Assembly (NCBI RefSeq): GCF_003991905.1
Contig: NZ_RSCL01000032.1
Span: forward strand, 28,417-92,416
DNA: 64,000 nucleotides
Source: Dulcicalothrix desertica PCC 7102
Lineage (GTDB): Bacteria > Cyanobacteriota > Cyanobacteriia > Cyanobacteriales > Nostocaceae
Reading direction: 5' to 3'
The notes below the pieces were generated by a model that did no database searches, was not told where the DNA came from, and saw only the letters and a program-made list of their open reading frames with translations. Of the stretch, positions 1 to 9,694 are shown one piece after another (the stretch's first letter is position 1; each line of letters starts with the position of its first letter). The position numbers and the translations under genes are program-made.

Positions 1-185
1 TGTGGCAATATATAGGTTAACCCGCCCTACAATTTTGGCTGCCATTTTAGAGTCATGATGACGACCTTTTGTGATAGCAAAAAAAGAGAAAAATGTGGCG
101 CCTCAATTAAGTCCAGCTTAACGACATATATGTACTATTAAATGCACGGATGCTGTCAACTGTATTATTTATAATGGGGATTTGT

Positions 186-276
186 GTAGCACAGGCGGGA
201 CGCCTATGCTACGGATGAATAAAAGTAGATGAATCAACTATCCGTTACATCCGTTATAATCCGTTGCCAGGATTAC
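186..276. repeat. Left-edge cluster of short interspersed repeats
   Basis: Positions 186-212 hold an imperfect copy of the GCACAGGC..GCCTGTGC hairpin family (better copies at 7961-7988 and 21583-21609). Positions 240-276 hold a copy of the CCGTTACATCCGTT family ending in GTTGCCAGG (other copies at 18636-18665, 20612-20649, 38031-38064). A half copy of the TTAACCCGCCC element lies at about 17-31. The CCGTTACATCC copy runs into the stop codon of the TPR gene. Confidence 0.7.
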
Positions 277-2483
277 AACTTAGGCAAAATTTCTGGTAAC
301 AACGAACCAGGAACTTTAGATAAAGCTAAATTTTGCCCTTGAATACCTAACTCGTTATGAAATTCGCGTATAGTTTTAATTATATATGAGAGCGTTGTTT
401 GATACGTTTCAGGTTGTTTACTCATACCATTAAGCGCTTGTAAATGGTTTTCTAACGAAGCTTCTAGATGTTGCGAGCGTTCATTTTTATTTCCATCATA
501 ATAAGCATCGGTAACAAGTTGATAGTACGCTAACCCTAAGTTGTTATGCGTGGCAAAAACATCAAAGCTTAATGTGATTCCGCTTAGTGAATGCGCTAAA
601 TTTAATGCTTCTTTATAAGACTTAATACATTGTTCTAAATATTCGTATCGTTCTTCTTTTGGTGTTTTAACTTGATTTGCTAAATGCCAATAAGCGGTTC
701 CAAGATTATTTTGTGTCGCAGAACATGCAGCAGGTTGATTTGCTGGTGTCCTAAATTTTAAGGCTTCGTTATAGGCGCCAATGCAAGTGCGTAGATGTTC
801 GCACTCGTGTTCGTACTGGGCTAAATTCCAATAAGCAGTACCAATATTGTTTTGAATCATCCCATATTTTAAGGGTTCTTGATTAGGGGTGTAATACACC
901 AACGCGAAATTATACGCAGTAATGGCTTTTTTTAAATGCACAACAGGAAGGTTGTACTGTGCCAAGTGCCAGTACGCAGTGCCCAAGTTATTTTGACATG
1001 CAGCAAATTTAAGCGGTTCCATGTCTGGAGTTCGATAGCGCAGTGCTTCGGAATATGCGGCCACTGCTGACTGCCAGTTTTCTGCCGGACTGGAAAAGCG
1101 CGCCAAGTCACCGTATGCTGTACCTAAATTATTTTGTACCCGCGCGTAAGTTTCAGGATTGGTTTGCGGTGATACTAATTTTAATGATAGTTGATAAAAC
1201 TCGATTGCTTGCTCAATATATGACTGTCCCTCCTCTGAGTTGGGAGGAGTACGGTATAACATCCAATATAAAGTCCCCAAGTCATTCAATATATCAGGAA
1301 CTTGAGGCGATACTTCATCATATGTAATTGCCTCTTGATAAGCTATTATCGCCACCATTAAACTTTCTAAGTTAGACTGTCCCTGCTCAATCCGCAAGCG
1401 ATATAAATTACCAAGCTTTTGATATCCAAGCGCTAAACTTTCAGGAACTGCTTTTTGACTATGTAATTCTTCAATTTCCTCTAAAATTACTTGGGGTGAA
1501 GTTGTTTCACCTTCTGCACGAGTATCCAACGTCGCCAGCACAAGCTCGACTAATTCTTTGGTGATATGCGTAAAATGTTCGAGTGCAGACTTTTCAGGTG
1601 CGTTAGAAATTTCGCTACTTGTTTCTCTACTTGTTTCTCTACTTGCAGGTTCATCACTAGGTAATCCTACCGCGAGCAGTTCTGATTTTAACGGTTTTGG
1701 TTCTTTCTTTTTGTGGCTACGATTGACGGGTTGTTCGGTTGGTTGAAAATCAAATGATACATCTTCGCTACCTACTCCACCAGGAAGAATAGCATCATTT
1801 AATATAGATTCCTCCAGATTGCCTAAATCTACTTCCTGGGATGAAAATCTTTCTGAACCCTTAGTTTTAGCTGTAGGTGTTGGTTCTCCAGCAAAAGTAA
1901 ACACACCCGTTCGACACCGCCAAAACTGTGGCGCCGATTGTTGTATAGCATGTAACCACGGACGCGGTACCCAGAGTAATAAACTCGACTCTAAAAATCG
2001 ATTTGATTCCTGTGTTGAGATACGCTGTTCAGTTAGCCGCAAATAGTGTAAAAATAACCGCTGCGCTGCAACAGGTTGTCGCGTTAACTGCTCAACTCCA
2101 ACTATTTGAAATGCTGGTATTGGTAGCGGTCTACCTGGAGTATCTTTCGTGCCACCTACAATTGGTGGTGGATAATTTATTAACCACTGGTTAATTTGGG
2201 CAATAGGGTTTGGGTCACTCAAATTCAACCGTAACGTTACCAGTCGCGGATACGCTGATGTACTAGCTTCCATTAAATTGGTCTGCTGGTACAAAACCTG
2301 CCCTACTGGGTACGCCAGTGTTGAATGCAACCGTGCTGCCACCTGATTTCGGAGGTTTAAATCATCACACACCGCCAAAAAGACTTGTCTCCGCAAGCCA
2401 AGACTTAGGGCAAGCTTGAGACGGTGGTACACTTGCTTGTTCCAAGCTGAATTTTCTGGGTGTGTAGCTTCATTCACGCTCAT
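273..2483 (-). CDS. TPR-repeat protein with cyanobacterial N-terminal domain
   Basis: The 736-aa product has two parts. Residues about 1-200 form a conserved-looking globular region (LRRQVFLAVCDDLNLRNQVA) that resembles a degenerate ATPase or NACHT-like fold, but I see no Walker A motif. Residues about 330-700 carry at least six tetratricopeptide-type repeats with the recurring core NNLGTAYWxLAxY followed by AxxAYxxALxxRTP. A charged, proline- and serine-rich linker (about 200-310) joins them. TPR arrays mediate protein-protein contacts, so a scaffold role is likely; the partner is unknown. There is no signal peptide, so it is probably cytoplasmic. The ATG at 2481-2483 gives a sensible start. 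The 3' end lies inside a repeat that supplies the stop codon. Confidence 0.8.
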   Translation of the reverse strand: MSVNEATHPENSAWNKQVYHRLKLALSLGLRRQVFLAVCDDLNLRNQVAARLHSTLAYPVGQVLYQQTNLMEASTSAYPRLVTLRLNLSDPNPIAQINQWLINYPPPIVGGTKDTPGRPLPIPAFQIVGVEQLTRQPVAAQRLFLHYLRLTEQRISTQESNRFLESSLLLWVPRPWLHAIQQSAPQFWRCRTGVFTFAGEPTPTAKTKGSERFSSQEVDLGNLEESILNDAILPGGVGSEDVSFDFQPTEQPVNRSHKKKEPKPLKSELLAVGLPSDEPASRETSRETSSEISNAPEKSALEHFTHITKELVELVLATLDTRAEGETTSPQVILEEIEELHSQKAVPESLALGYQKLGNLYRLRIEQGQSNLESLMVAIIAYQEAITYDEVSPQVPDILNDLGTLYWMLYRTPPNSEEGQSYIEQAIEFYQLSLKLVSPQTNPETYARVQNNLGTAYGDLARFSSPAENWQSAVAAYSEALRYRTPDMEPLKFAACQNNLGTAYWHLAQYNLPVVHLKKAITAYNFALVYYTPNQEPLKYGMIQNNIGTAYWNLAQYEHECEHLRTCIGAYNEALKFRTPANQPAACSATQNNLGTAYWHLANQVKTPKEERYEYLEQCIKSYKEALNLAHSLSGITLSFDVFATHNNLGLAYYQLVTDAYYDGNKNERSQHLEASLENHLQALNGMSKQPETYQTTLSYIIKTIREFHNELGIQGQNLALSKVPGSLLPEILPKL

Positions 2484-2674
2484 GGTGGCGTCACATGCCT
2501 ACTTGCTGTTTACATTTAATTGGATGAGATATTTGCTTTTTGCTACCTATAGCTCTTGCAATGACTTCGTTTTTCTACTTTAAATCCTGCTGTTCAGGAC
2601 AAATAGTGATTTTAAAGTTATTAGCAAAACAAGTATCTTATTATACGCACTACTTTATGTAATTTTAACAAATA

Positions 2675-2707
2675 AAAAAGCAGGTTCACACTATGAGTGG
2701 GAACCTG
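2675..2707 (-). terminator. Intrinsic terminator of psb34
   Basis: On the minus strand an 11-bp stem with one mismatch (CAGGTTC..GAACCTG, loop of about 5 nt, 2681-2707) is followed by CTTTTTTATTTG. It lies about 105 bp past the psb34 stop codon. Confidence 0.75.
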
Positions 2708-2811
2708 AAAATGATAGCAAGTTTTTTGGCTTGAGGTTTTCTCAAGTTTTAGAATGCTGAAATTTGATCCAAATTTGAAGAAATATTTAAGAACGTATTA
2801 TTTTCTAAAGG

Positions 2812-2982
2812 TCAAGATACCGAAAAAGCCACAAATATTAAACCACAAACTAGTACAAATGCTGCAACTCCCAGAAAAATGTAGTTACGCTTTTGCCCGT
2901 CATTTGGAGGTTCTGCGGTATATACTTTTGGCTCTCTTGCGAAATTATTAAGACGACCGCCTTCTTCTGTGGTATAAGGCAT
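2812..2982 (-). CDS. psb34: Photosystem II assembly protein Psb34
   Basis: This 56-codon gene encodes a small thylakoid protein starting MPYTTEEGGRLNNFAREPKV. It has a soluble N-terminal arm, the segment QKRNYIFLG, and a single C-terminal transmembrane helix ending FVAFSVS. The EEGGRLNNFA..EPKVY..AEPP..GQKRNY pattern is that of Psb34 (Synechocystis Ssl1498, Thermosynechococcus Tsl0063), which binds CP47 in photosystem II assembly intermediates and resembles the arm of high-light-inducible proteins. The start is supported by an AAAGGAAC ribosome binding site about 8 nt upstream of the ATG. It appears monocistronic, with its own terminator at 2675-2707. Family membership is from recognition of the sequence; the function is inferred from the family. 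Confidence 0.88.
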   Translation of the reverse strand: MPYTTEEGGRLNNFAREPKVYTAEPPNDGQKRNYIFLGVAAFVLVCGLIFVAFSVS

Positions 2983-3091
2983 GAATTGTTCCTTTATTTA
3001 AGTTCTTTTGCTTTATGTTACATAACTAGGCATAAGTACTCTCACCTTACTTTACAAAAGTTTATAAAAAAGTTAGGAACACTTTCCACTT

Positions 3092-5062
3092 TTAATTAAT
3101 GGTTCCTGTTAGGGGAGAGGAGGCGCTAGCGTAGTCTTTAATTGGCATTCGACCTGCTAGGTATGCTAGGCGCCCAGCAGTTGCAGCGAGGTTCATGGCT
3201 TGTGCCATCGCTGGAGCGTTTCGTGCTAAAGCGATAGCACTGTTAATTAGTAATGCGTCGGCACCCATTTCCATTGCCTTAGCTGCTTCAGATGGGGCGC
3301 CTATTCCAGCGTCAACGACCACGGGGACTTTGGCGTTTTCAATAATAATTTGGATGTTGGCGGCTGTTTGTATTCCTTGTCCTGAACCAATAGGCGCCGC
3401 TAATGGCATTACAGTAGCACAACCAACTTCTTCTAAACGTTGGGCAAGTATTGGGTCGGCGTTAATATAAGGTAATACGGCAAATCCTTCTTTGACTAAC
3501 TGTTCTGCTGCTTGTAATGTACCAATTGGGTCTGGGAGCAAATACTTAGCATCGGGTATTACTTCTAACTTGACAAAATTATTATCTTCTTGTCCTAATA
3601 GCTTCGCCATTTCACGTCCTAATCTTGCTACACGAACAGCTTCTTCAGCAGTTTTACAACCAGCAGTGTTTGGTAGCATCCAAATTTTACCCCAATCAAG
3701 TGCTTCTGCTAATCCTTCATGTCCTGGAGCATTGGTTTGAACCCGTCGCACGGCAACAGTAACTATTTGACAACCACTCATTTCAACACTTTTTTGCATT
3801 TCCTCAATGGAGCGGTATTTACCTGTACCTGTCATTAAACGAGAAGTAAAGGATTTTCCGGCAATTTGAAGCAAATCAGAGGGTGCTACTGAAGAATTGG
3901 AAAGTGATAGTCTCGTTTCAATATTGCTTTTTACTATATTGCCGTTACTAAAGTTGGCGGAATGCGTAAACATAGGTGTAGAGCTTTTTTCGTTTTTTTG
4001 GAAGCGAGAGTAATGGAAATGTTCAAGTAAAGCATCACTCGAATGCTGTGTAATAGAGTCAGCAATTAGTAATGCAGTGATTGGTGTCAGCAAAATGCCG
4101 TTACGGTAATGTCCTGTGGCAAAGGTTAAGTTCGAGTACGGACTTTCACCCAAAATTGGTAATTCGTCAGGAGTTGCGGGTCGATATCCCCACCACATTT
4201 CTTCTATTGGGTAATCTTTTAACTGTGGAAATAATCGAATCGCGTTTTGTAGTAAGCTTTGAATTCCGCTAGGAGTATTGTAAGGTGTGAAACCAACATC
4301 TTCACTCGTGGCGCCGATAATAATTCGTCTATCGTGCCTGGGAACAATGTATATTTCCTCACCATATAAAACTCTATTTAAGGGTAATTCCGTAAGGAAA
4401 TCTGGAACGCGCAAACTCAACATTTGCCCTTTGCGAGGATATACAGGCAAAGGAAACAATTCGTTTGTCCATGCTCCTGTTGCCAAGATGTAATGTTCAG
4501 CACTCATTACACCTGCACTAGTTTGTACACCTGTAATTTGACCCGCAGAAATTAAAATACCATTGACGCGACAATTTTCTTTTATTTCCACACCAAGTGA
4601 TTGTGCCGCAGTTAATAATGCTCGACTTAGCGCACGATTATCTACTTGTGCATCTTCAGGATACCACCAGCCACCAATTACTTCTTCGCCCAGTCCCTGC
4701 TGGTATTGGTGAATTGTTTGAAAGTCTAACCAATAAGAATGATTATCTTGTTCATTTTTGTCTTTTACGTCATATACTGGTGTTAAAAAGCCACAAGCCC
4801 AGTATCCTGTATTTATACCTGTAAGCTGTTCGAGTTTACTTGTCCATTCAGGGTAAAGACTACGTGAGCGTAAACACAAATCACGCATTGCCCCTGGTAA
4901 AATCTTCTCAGCATCAGGCGCCAACATTCCAGCAGCAGCAGTAGTAGCAGCAGCTTTATTATCGCGACTGATTACAGTAACATTGCAACCCCGTATCTTT
5001 AGCTCGATGGCGGTTGCCAAAGCAATAATACCACCACCAATAATTAAAATATCACTAGCCAT
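3092..5062 (-). CDS. thiO-thiG: Bifunctional glycine oxidase ThiO / thiazole synthase ThiG
   Basis: The 656-aa protein is a fusion for the thiazole branch of thiamin synthesis. Residues 1-355 are a D-amino-acid-oxidase-type FAD domain ([18 protein letters not shown]-terminal [11 protein letters not shown]) that oxidises glycine to dehydroglycine. Residues about 395-650 are ThiG, a TIM barrel that combines dehydroglycine, 1-deoxyxylulose 5-phosphate and ThiS-thiocarboxylate sulfur. Typical ThiG segments are visible: [43 protein letters not shown] (with the Schiff-base lysine) and [13 protein letters not shown]. The fusion is common in cyanobacteria. A low-complexity Ser/Asn linker (about 355-390) joins the domains. 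I looked for a TPP riboswitch upstream and saw none. Confidence 0.95.
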   Translation of the reverse strand: MASDILIIGGGIIALATAIELKIRGCNVTVISRDNKAAATTAAAGMLAPDAEKILPGAMRDLCLRSRSLYPEWTSKLEQLTGINTGYWACGFLTPVYDVKDKNEQDNHSYWLDFQTIHQYQQGLGEEVIGGWWYPEDAQVDNRALSRALLTAAQSLGVEIKENCRVNGILISAGQITGVQTSAGVMSAEHYILATGAWTNELFPLPVYPRKGQMLSLRVPDFLTELPLNRVLYGEEIYIVPRHDRRIIIGATSEDVGFTPYNTPSGIQSLLQNAIRLFPQLKDYPIEEMWWGYRPATPDELPILGESPYSNLTFATGHYRNGILLTPITALLIADSITQHSSDALLEHFHYSRFQKNEKSSTPMFTHSANFSNGNIVKSNIETRLSLSNSSVAPSDLLQIAGKSFTSRLMTGTGKYRSIEEMQKSVEMSGCQIVTVAVRRVQTNAPGHEGLAEALDWGKIWMLPNTAGCKTAEEAVRVARLGREMAKLLGQEDNNFVKLEVIPDAKYLLPDPIGTLQAAEQLVKEGFAVLPYINADPILAQRLEEVGCATVMPLAAPIGSGQGIQTAANIQIIIENAKVPVVVDAGIGAPSEAAKAMEMGADALLINSAIALARNAPAMAQAMNLAATAGRLAYLAGRMPIKDYASASSPLTGTIN

Positions 5063-5225
5063 TGCTCACAAGTCGTTAGTTATTAGCCGTTAGTAATTAG
5101 TCATTCGTCAAGGGTCTTTATGTTACAACTCCTCTTCAGGACTTACAACTACCTAACACTTACACTCATAACGCAAATTCTATGCCATCAGATACAACTA
5201 CTTATAACTCGTAATGCAACAAAAC

Positions 5226-5259
5226 AAAAGCACAACAATATAACTACTGTTGTGCTTTT
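5226..5259 (-). terminator. Hairpin terminator after the 5.3-kb membrane protein gene
   Basis: A perfect 12-bp stem, AAAAGCACAACA / TGTTGTGCTTTT, has a 10-nt loop and A/T flanks on both sides. It could work on either strand. Its position 23 bp past the minus-strand gene ending at 5282 suggests it terminates that transcript. Confidence 0.75.
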
Positions 5260-5281
5260 ATATTAATAATTGTTTACCTGC

Positions 5282-5617
5282 TTACCATAAAGCCTTAATT
5301 GGCGTGTTGCCATTGGAATCAGAACCTCTTGAGGTTGTAGATTGGTTTTGGTCGATATTAGTCTCGTTTGTGGTTGAACTATTATTATTGTTGCTTGGAG
5401 CTGCGTTGTTGTTTTGAGCCACGGCGCCGCGATTGCCTGAACCAGTTGCTGTGCTGTTAACATTGATGTTAGCTGGCAAAACGCTTGATGCTCGGTTTGG
5501 CGCCTGTTGAGGAGACTGAGCAGTTTGAGGACCCATTGGATACAAAGAACCAATTAAAGTACCTAACAATATCGCTAAACCGCCTGCCATCAAAACTAAT
5601 GGTGTCCATCTACCCAT
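5282..5617 (-). CDS. Small membrane-anchored Asn/Ser-rich protein
   Basis: This gene of unknown function encodes 111 aa from the ATG at 5617 (MGRWTPLVLMAGGLAILLGT). That start has an AAGGGGAA ribosome binding site, while the longer reading frame to 5668 lacks one and would run up to the ferredoxin stop codon. Residues 5-28 form one transmembrane helix or uncleaved signal anchor. The rest is low-complexity, rich in Asn, Ser, Thr and Gln (GNRGAVAQNNNAAPSNNNNS) and probably disordered on the outer side of the membrane. There is no lipobox cysteine. It sits 51 bp downstream of the ferredoxin gene on the same strand and may be cotranscribed. Confidence 0.7.
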   Translation of the reverse strand: MGRWTPLVLMAGGLAILLGTLIGSLYPMGPQTAQSPQQAPNRASSVLPANINVNSTATGSGNRGAVAQNNNAAPSNNNNSSTTNETNIDQNQSTTSRGSDSNGNTPIKALW

Positions 5618-5668
5618 ATAAATATTCCCCTTAATTAAATTTATTTGTGTACACCTTATTACTTCCAC

Positions 5669-6007
5669 TTATGAAAGGGAAGTCCAGACAATTTGAGAAC
5701 CATGTCCCCAAAATCCGTCATATTTTGTTACCGTTACGTCACCTAAAACTTGAGTTTGGCACGCGAGACGTAAATTTCTGGTGGGAGAATGAGGAGGCAG
5801 AGAACGACGAGCGTTATCACGCCAGTTGCTTGGTGACACTTCCCCTTCTACTTCAACAGCACAGGTGCCACAACTGCCGATACCACGACAATTAATTACA
5901 TTAGAACCGCCATTGTACAGGTCAACATAATTGGCGAGCAAAACTTTTCTTAAGTTTGCTCCACTTTTACATTCAATTGCTTTACCCTGAGCTAGTACCT
6001 TTGGCAT
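5669..6007 (-). CDS. 2Fe-2S ferredoxin-like protein
   Basis: The 112-aa product has four cysteines at 40, 46, 49 and 83 (CRGIGSCGTCAVEV and LRLACQTQV), which gives CX5CX2CX33C. Plant-type photosynthetic ferredoxin has CX4CX2CX29C, so this is a distinct soluble ferredoxin subgroup, not petF. The C-terminal tail (KYDGFWGHG) matches the cyanobacterial and chloroplast-like 2Fe-2S proteins often annotated only as ferredoxin. It would carry single electrons in the cytoplasm; its redox partner is not evident. It is divergent from cimA, with 81 bp between the start codons. Confidence 0.85.
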   Translation of the reverse strand: MPKVLAQGKAIECKSGANLRKVLLANYVDLYNGGSNVINCRGIGSCGTCAVEVEGEVSPSNWRDNARRSLPPHSPTRNLRLACQTQVLGDVTVTKYDGFWGHGSQIVWTSLS

Positions 6008-6088
6008 GTTATTTCCACTTCACGTGCAATAGCTTCTGTTGTATATTTACACATCACCGAGGTAGTTGTCTTGCTTCTTAAGAACGTT

Positions 6089-7705
6089 ATGACCAAAAAT
6101 TCTTCACCTCAAATCTGGCTTTACGACACCACGCTTCGAGATGGCACTCAACGTGAGGGTTTATCGGTGTCGATTGAAGACAAATTACGAATTGCCCGCG
6201 CGTTGGATGAGCTTGGTGTTCCCTTTATTGAAGGAGGTTGGCCGGGTGCGAATCCGAAGGACGTGCAATTTTTTTGGCAATTACAAACGGAACCGTTAAA
6301 GAACGCACAAGTTACAGCTTTTTGCTCAACTCGGCGCCCTAACACAACCGCTGCAACAGAACCAATGTTACAAGCAATCCTTGCTGCTGGCACTCATTGG
6401 GTGACAATTTTCGGCAAATCTTGGGATTTACACGTTATTGAAGGCATAAAAACTACTTTATCAGAAAATCTCGCAATGATTCGCGATAGTATCGAGTATC
6501 TTCGATTGCTGGGGCGTTGCGTTATTTACGATGCCGAACATTGGTTCGATGGCTATAAAAATAATCCTGAATATGCTCTACAAACTTTAACTACAGCAGT
6601 TAAAGCAGGCGCCGAATGGATAGTTTTGTGCGACACCAACGGCGGCACCTTGCCCCACGAAATCAGTCAAATAGTATCCGATGTCACCAACCATTTAAAA
6701 GAAGTCAAACTCGGAATTCATACACATAACGATTCGGATACCGCCGTCGCCAATGCTCTTGCTGCCGTCATGGCAGGTGCCACAATGGTTCAAGGCACTA
6801 TCAACGGCTATGGCGAACGCTGTGGTAATGCTAACTTGTGTTCTTTAATACCGAACCTTCAAATTAAGCTTGGTTATCAATGTATAGAAGATAACCAAAT
6901 AGCTCTATTAGCAGAAACGAGTCGTTTCGTTAGTGAAGTAGTGAATTTGGCGCCAGATGAACATGCAGCATTTGTAGGACGTTCAGCTTTTGCTCATAAA
7001 GGAGGGATACATGTTTCTGCTGTAGAACGAAATCCTTTGACATACGAGCATATTCAGCCAGAACAGGTGGGAAATATGCGCCGGATTGTAATTTCTGAAC
7101 AAGCAGGAGTCAGCAATGTGATAGCAAAAGCGCGCACGTTTGGTATAGAACTTAATAAACAAAACCCAGCGACGCGAGAAATATTAGAAAAATTAAAAGC
7201 ATTGGAAAGCGAAGGATATCAGTTTGAAGGGGCAGAAGCGAGCTTTGAGTTACTAATGCGTGAAGCATTAGGTACAAGGCAACTATTTTTTGAAGTCAAA
7301 GGGTTTCAAGTGCATTGTGACTTAGCACGGGGGAAAGAAATAAATAATGCCCTTGCGACAGTAAAAGTTGCTGTGGAAGGTAAAGATATTCTACAAGCGG
7401 CAGAAGGTAATGGGCCAGTAGCAGCTTTGGATGCAGCATTACGCAAAGCTCTAATAAATTTTTACCCTCGTATCAGTGAATTTGAACTTTCTGATTATAA
7501 AGTGAGAATTCTTAATCCAAATGCGGGTACAAATGCTAAGACGCGCGCGTTGGTTGAGTCACGTAATGGGCAACAGCGCTGGACTACTGTAGGTGTGTCA
7601 GCAAATATTTTAGATGCTTCGTATCAGGCAGTGGTTGAGGGGTTGGAATACGGGTTGATGTTAAATGTGGGGGCGCCGCATGAATGTGCGGTTCATATCA
7701 TATAA
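6089..7705 (+). CDS. cimA: (R)-citramalate synthase
   Basis: The enzyme condenses pyruvate and acetyl-CoA to citramalate, the threonine-independent entry to isoleucine. The N-terminal DRE-TIM metallolyase barrel shows LYDTTLRDGTQREG and the metal-binding HTHNDSDTAVAN. A C-terminal LeuA-type allosteric domain follows (about 400-535), with VEGKDILQAAEGNGPVAALD. The family's usual length is about 530-545 aa. The frame is open from a TTG at 6071, but the ATG at 6089 (MTKNSSPQIW) is the better start because it begins just before the conserved region. HisC lies downstream but is separated by a repeat-filled gap. Confidence 0.93.
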   Translation: MTKNSSPQIWLYDTTLRDGTQREGLSVSIEDKLRIARALDELGVPFIEGGWPGANPKDVQFFWQLQTEPLKNAQVTAFCSTRRPNTTAATEPMLQAILAAGTHWVTIFGKSWDLHVIEGIKTTLSENLAMIRDSIEYLRLLGRCVIYDAEHWFDGYKNNPEYALQTLTTAVKAGAEWIVLCDTNGGTLPHEISQIVSDVTNHLKEVKLGIHTHNDSDTAVANALAAVMAGATMVQGTINGYGERCGNANLCSLIPNLQIKLGYQCIEDNQIALLAETSRFVSEVVNLAPDEHAAFVGRSAFAHKGGIHVSAVERNPLTYEHIQPEQVGNMRRIVISEQAGVSNVIAKARTFGIELNKQNPATREILEKLKALESEGYQFEGAEASFELLMREALGTRQLFFEVKGFQVHCDLARGKEINNALATVKVAVEGKDILQAAEGNGPVAALDAALRKALINFYPRISEFELSDYKVRILNPNAGTNAKTRALVESRNGQQRWTTVGVSANILDASYQAVVEGLEYGLMLNVGAPHECAVHII

Positions 7706-8080
7706 ACTTTGTTGTGGGATGGGTGTCTAAATTTTCTTGTGGAATGGGCATCCCTGCCCGTTCTATATCCTGGATGGGGGCGGGTTTACGAGATATTTCG
7801 CTTCGCTGCACGGATATTGGTTAACCCGCCCCTACGATATTTTTCTGTTCTAATGTTTATGTAATGGCGCCTTGTATACGTTGTGAAAAAACACGTCAAT
7901 TTTCGTTTTCAATATTGGGCGTATCTCAAGGTAGAATCGTGTGGTAAAAAATACATTACTGCACAGGCAAGGATGCCTGTGCTACAACTGATCAAAATTA
8001 ATGATATAGACTGCTGGATATGTGGGGGCGGGTTTACGAGAGAAAAGGCTTCGTTTTAGGATATTGGTTAACCCGCCCCG
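7706..8080. repeat. Repeat-filled gap between cimA and hisC
   Basis: This 384-bp gap is mostly interspersed repeats. Two copies of an inverted element, GGGGGCGGGTTTACGA ... TTAACCCGCCCC, lie at 7775-7835 and 8022-8080. A GCACAGGCAAGGATGCCTGTGC hairpin is at 7961-7988, and a GGGCATCCCTGCCCG palindrome at 7745-7761. The second large hairpin ends about 9 bp before the hisC ATG, so it lies in the hisC leader. No gene is visible here. Confidence 0.8.
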
Positions 8081-8089
8081 ACAATAATT

Positions 8090-9160
8090 ATGGCTTCTTT
8101 TTTTCGTTCTAATGTTGATGCAATGGCGCCTTATGTACCTGGAGAACAGGCGCCACCTGGTACAAAAATTATTAAGTTAAATACGAATGAGAATCCTTAT
8201 CCACCTTCATCTCAGGCAATGTCAGTTTTGCAAAATATAGATAGCGAATATTTACGACGCTATCCTGACCCTTATGCTAACGAGTTTCGACAAGCTGTTA
8301 GCGATGTGCTGGGTGTTCCGCGTGACTGGATAATTGTTGGTAATGGTAGCGATGAAATTTTAAACGTGTTGATTCGAGCTTGTAGCGAAGGCGTCCGTAA
8401 AATTGTGTATCCAATGCCTACTTATGTTTTGTATCGTACTTTAGGAGCAATGCAGCCAACAGAAACTATAGAAGTGAGTTATGGCGAAGATTTTAAGTTA
8501 CCTATAGAAGAATTAGTTGCGGCAAACGGCGCCGTAACATTAATTGCATCACCGAATAGTCCCGATGGACACGCGGTACCAATAGATGATTTACGCTGTT
8601 TGGCTTCGCGTCTAGAAGGAGTCTTGGCTATTGATGAAGCTTATGTTGACTTTGCAGAAGAATCTGCCTTGGCACTTCTAAACGAATTTGATAATGTTAT
8701 AAGCTTACGAACTCTCTCTAAAGGATACTCCCTAGCAGGACTGCGATTAGGATTTGGTATTGCTAATCCCAAAATACTGTCCGGTTTGTTTAAAGTTAAA
8801 GACAGCTATAATATCGACGCTATCGCTTGCGCTGTAGGTGAGAAAGCAATGCGCGACCAATTTTACAAAAATGAATGCTGTCAAAAGGTAAAATTGAACC
8901 GCACCAAATTAGCCTTAAGCTTGCAAAAATTAGATTTTAAGGTTTGGGAATCACAAGCAAACTTTCTCTTCGTACAACCTCCAAATGCAAAAGCCGAAGC
9001 ACTTTACTTAGAACTCAAGCAACACGGTATACTAGTACGTTACTTCAAACAACCCGGTCTTGATGATAAGTTACGCATTACTGTAGGCACAGACGAACAA
9101 AATCAGACATTAACTGATACGCTGAGTAATATCCTTTACAATTGTTTGTCTCAAACTTAA
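8090..9160 (+). CDS. hisC: Histidinol-phosphate aminotransferase
   Basis: This 356-aa PLP enzyme of fold type I transfers an amino group from glutamate to imidazole-acetol phosphate in histidine synthesis. The conserved features are LNTNENPYPPS (31-40 region), YPDPYA, the phosphate-loop region VGNGSDEI, SPNSPDG, IDEAYVDF and SLRTLSKGYSLAGLRLGFG, with the PLP lysine at K211. The length is normal. The ATG at 8090 fits the family start (MASFFRSNVDAMAPYVPG). No clear Shine-Dalgarno sequence is present because a palindromic repeat occupies the leader up to 8080. Confidence 0.93.
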   Translation: MASFFRSNVDAMAPYVPGEQAPPGTKIIKLNTNENPYPPSSQAMSVLQNIDSEYLRRYPDPYANEFRQAVSDVLGVPRDWIIVGNGSDEILNVLIRACSEGVRKIVYPMPTYVLYRTLGAMQPTETIEVSYGEDFKLPIEELVAANGAVTLIASPNSPDGHAVPIDDLRCLASRLEGVLAIDEAYVDFAEESALALLNEFDNVISLRTLSKGYSLAGLRLGFGIANPKILSGLFKVKDSYNIDAIACAVGEKAMRDQFYKNECCQKVKLNRTKLALSLQKLDFKVWESQANFLFVQPPNAKAEALYLELKQHGILVRYFKQPGLDDKLRITVGTDEQNQTLTDTLSNILYNCLSQT

Positions 9161-9167
9161 TCTGAAT

Positions 9168-9231
9168 CATTGCCAATCTCATATAAACCTACTTGAGACT
9201 CTCACACCGCGCATCCAGTGATTGGCAATCA
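9168..9231. other. Inverted repeat downstream of hisC
   Basis: The segment TTGCCAATC at about 9172 is mirrored by GATTGGCAA at about 9221, which gives a 9-bp stem with a loop of about 40 nt. It may help end the hisC transcript, but there is no T-tract, so the role is uncertain. Confidence 0.4.
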
Positions 9232-9303
9232 ACATCAGATAATTTCACAATCATTCTTAATCGCTATTCAGTTATCTATTGATTTTAAGTTGATGACAAA
9301 CAG

Positions 9304-9534
9304 TTACAAACTGTCCCATGCTTGGGCTACTACTTGACTTAACCAGCGACGTTGCTGTTTATCGAGAACCAAGTCATCGGCAAGTACTTGTGCCGTGAGT
9401 TCTTCGAGAGATTGACCTTGGGCACGGACGATTTTGATTACACCTGCTATGGCAGCTGCTACCAATTCTTCATCTACTGGTGCCTGACGTAGGTCAAAAA
9501 TTTGTTCTGGACTGTTTGGGATGGGATAATTCAT
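9304..9534 (-). CDS. Small conserved-looking acidic helical protein
   Basis: I do not recognise a characterised family for this 76-aa protein (MNYPIPNSPEQIFDLRQAPV...). It looks like a real gene: it is convergent to hisC, uses an ATG start with a normal N-terminus, and is predicted to be mostly helical and acidic (VAAAIAGVIKIVRAQGQSLE). It has no signal peptide or transmembrane segment. Short proteins of this kind are common in cyanobacterial genomes. The function is unknown. Confidence 0.65.
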   Translation of the reverse strand: MNYPIPNSPEQIFDLRQAPVDEELVAAAIAGVIKIVRAQGQSLEELTAQVLADDLVLDKQQRRWLSQVVAQAWDSL

Positions 9535-9694
9535 GGCGTGATGTAAAGAGCGAACTAATGGATGATAATTTTTGATAAACTCTTAAAATTTCTTTACTGA
9601 ATTTTCATCTAGCTGATAGGGCGGATATTACCGCACTTTACAGGTTTGTTAAATCTGTCTTAATGAGTAGATTTTTCAGAGATTTGCCAAAAAA

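Noticed and set aside
5063..5225. Possible TPP riboswitch upstream of thiO-thiG
   Set aside because: The conserved THI-box segments (CTGAGA and the ACC...GGATAATGC region) are not visible on the minus strand.
5263..5553. 96-codon frame overlapping the small membrane protein gene
   Set aside because: It lies on the same strand in another frame and has no ribosome binding site; the Asn-rich frame has a better start and a terminator behind it.
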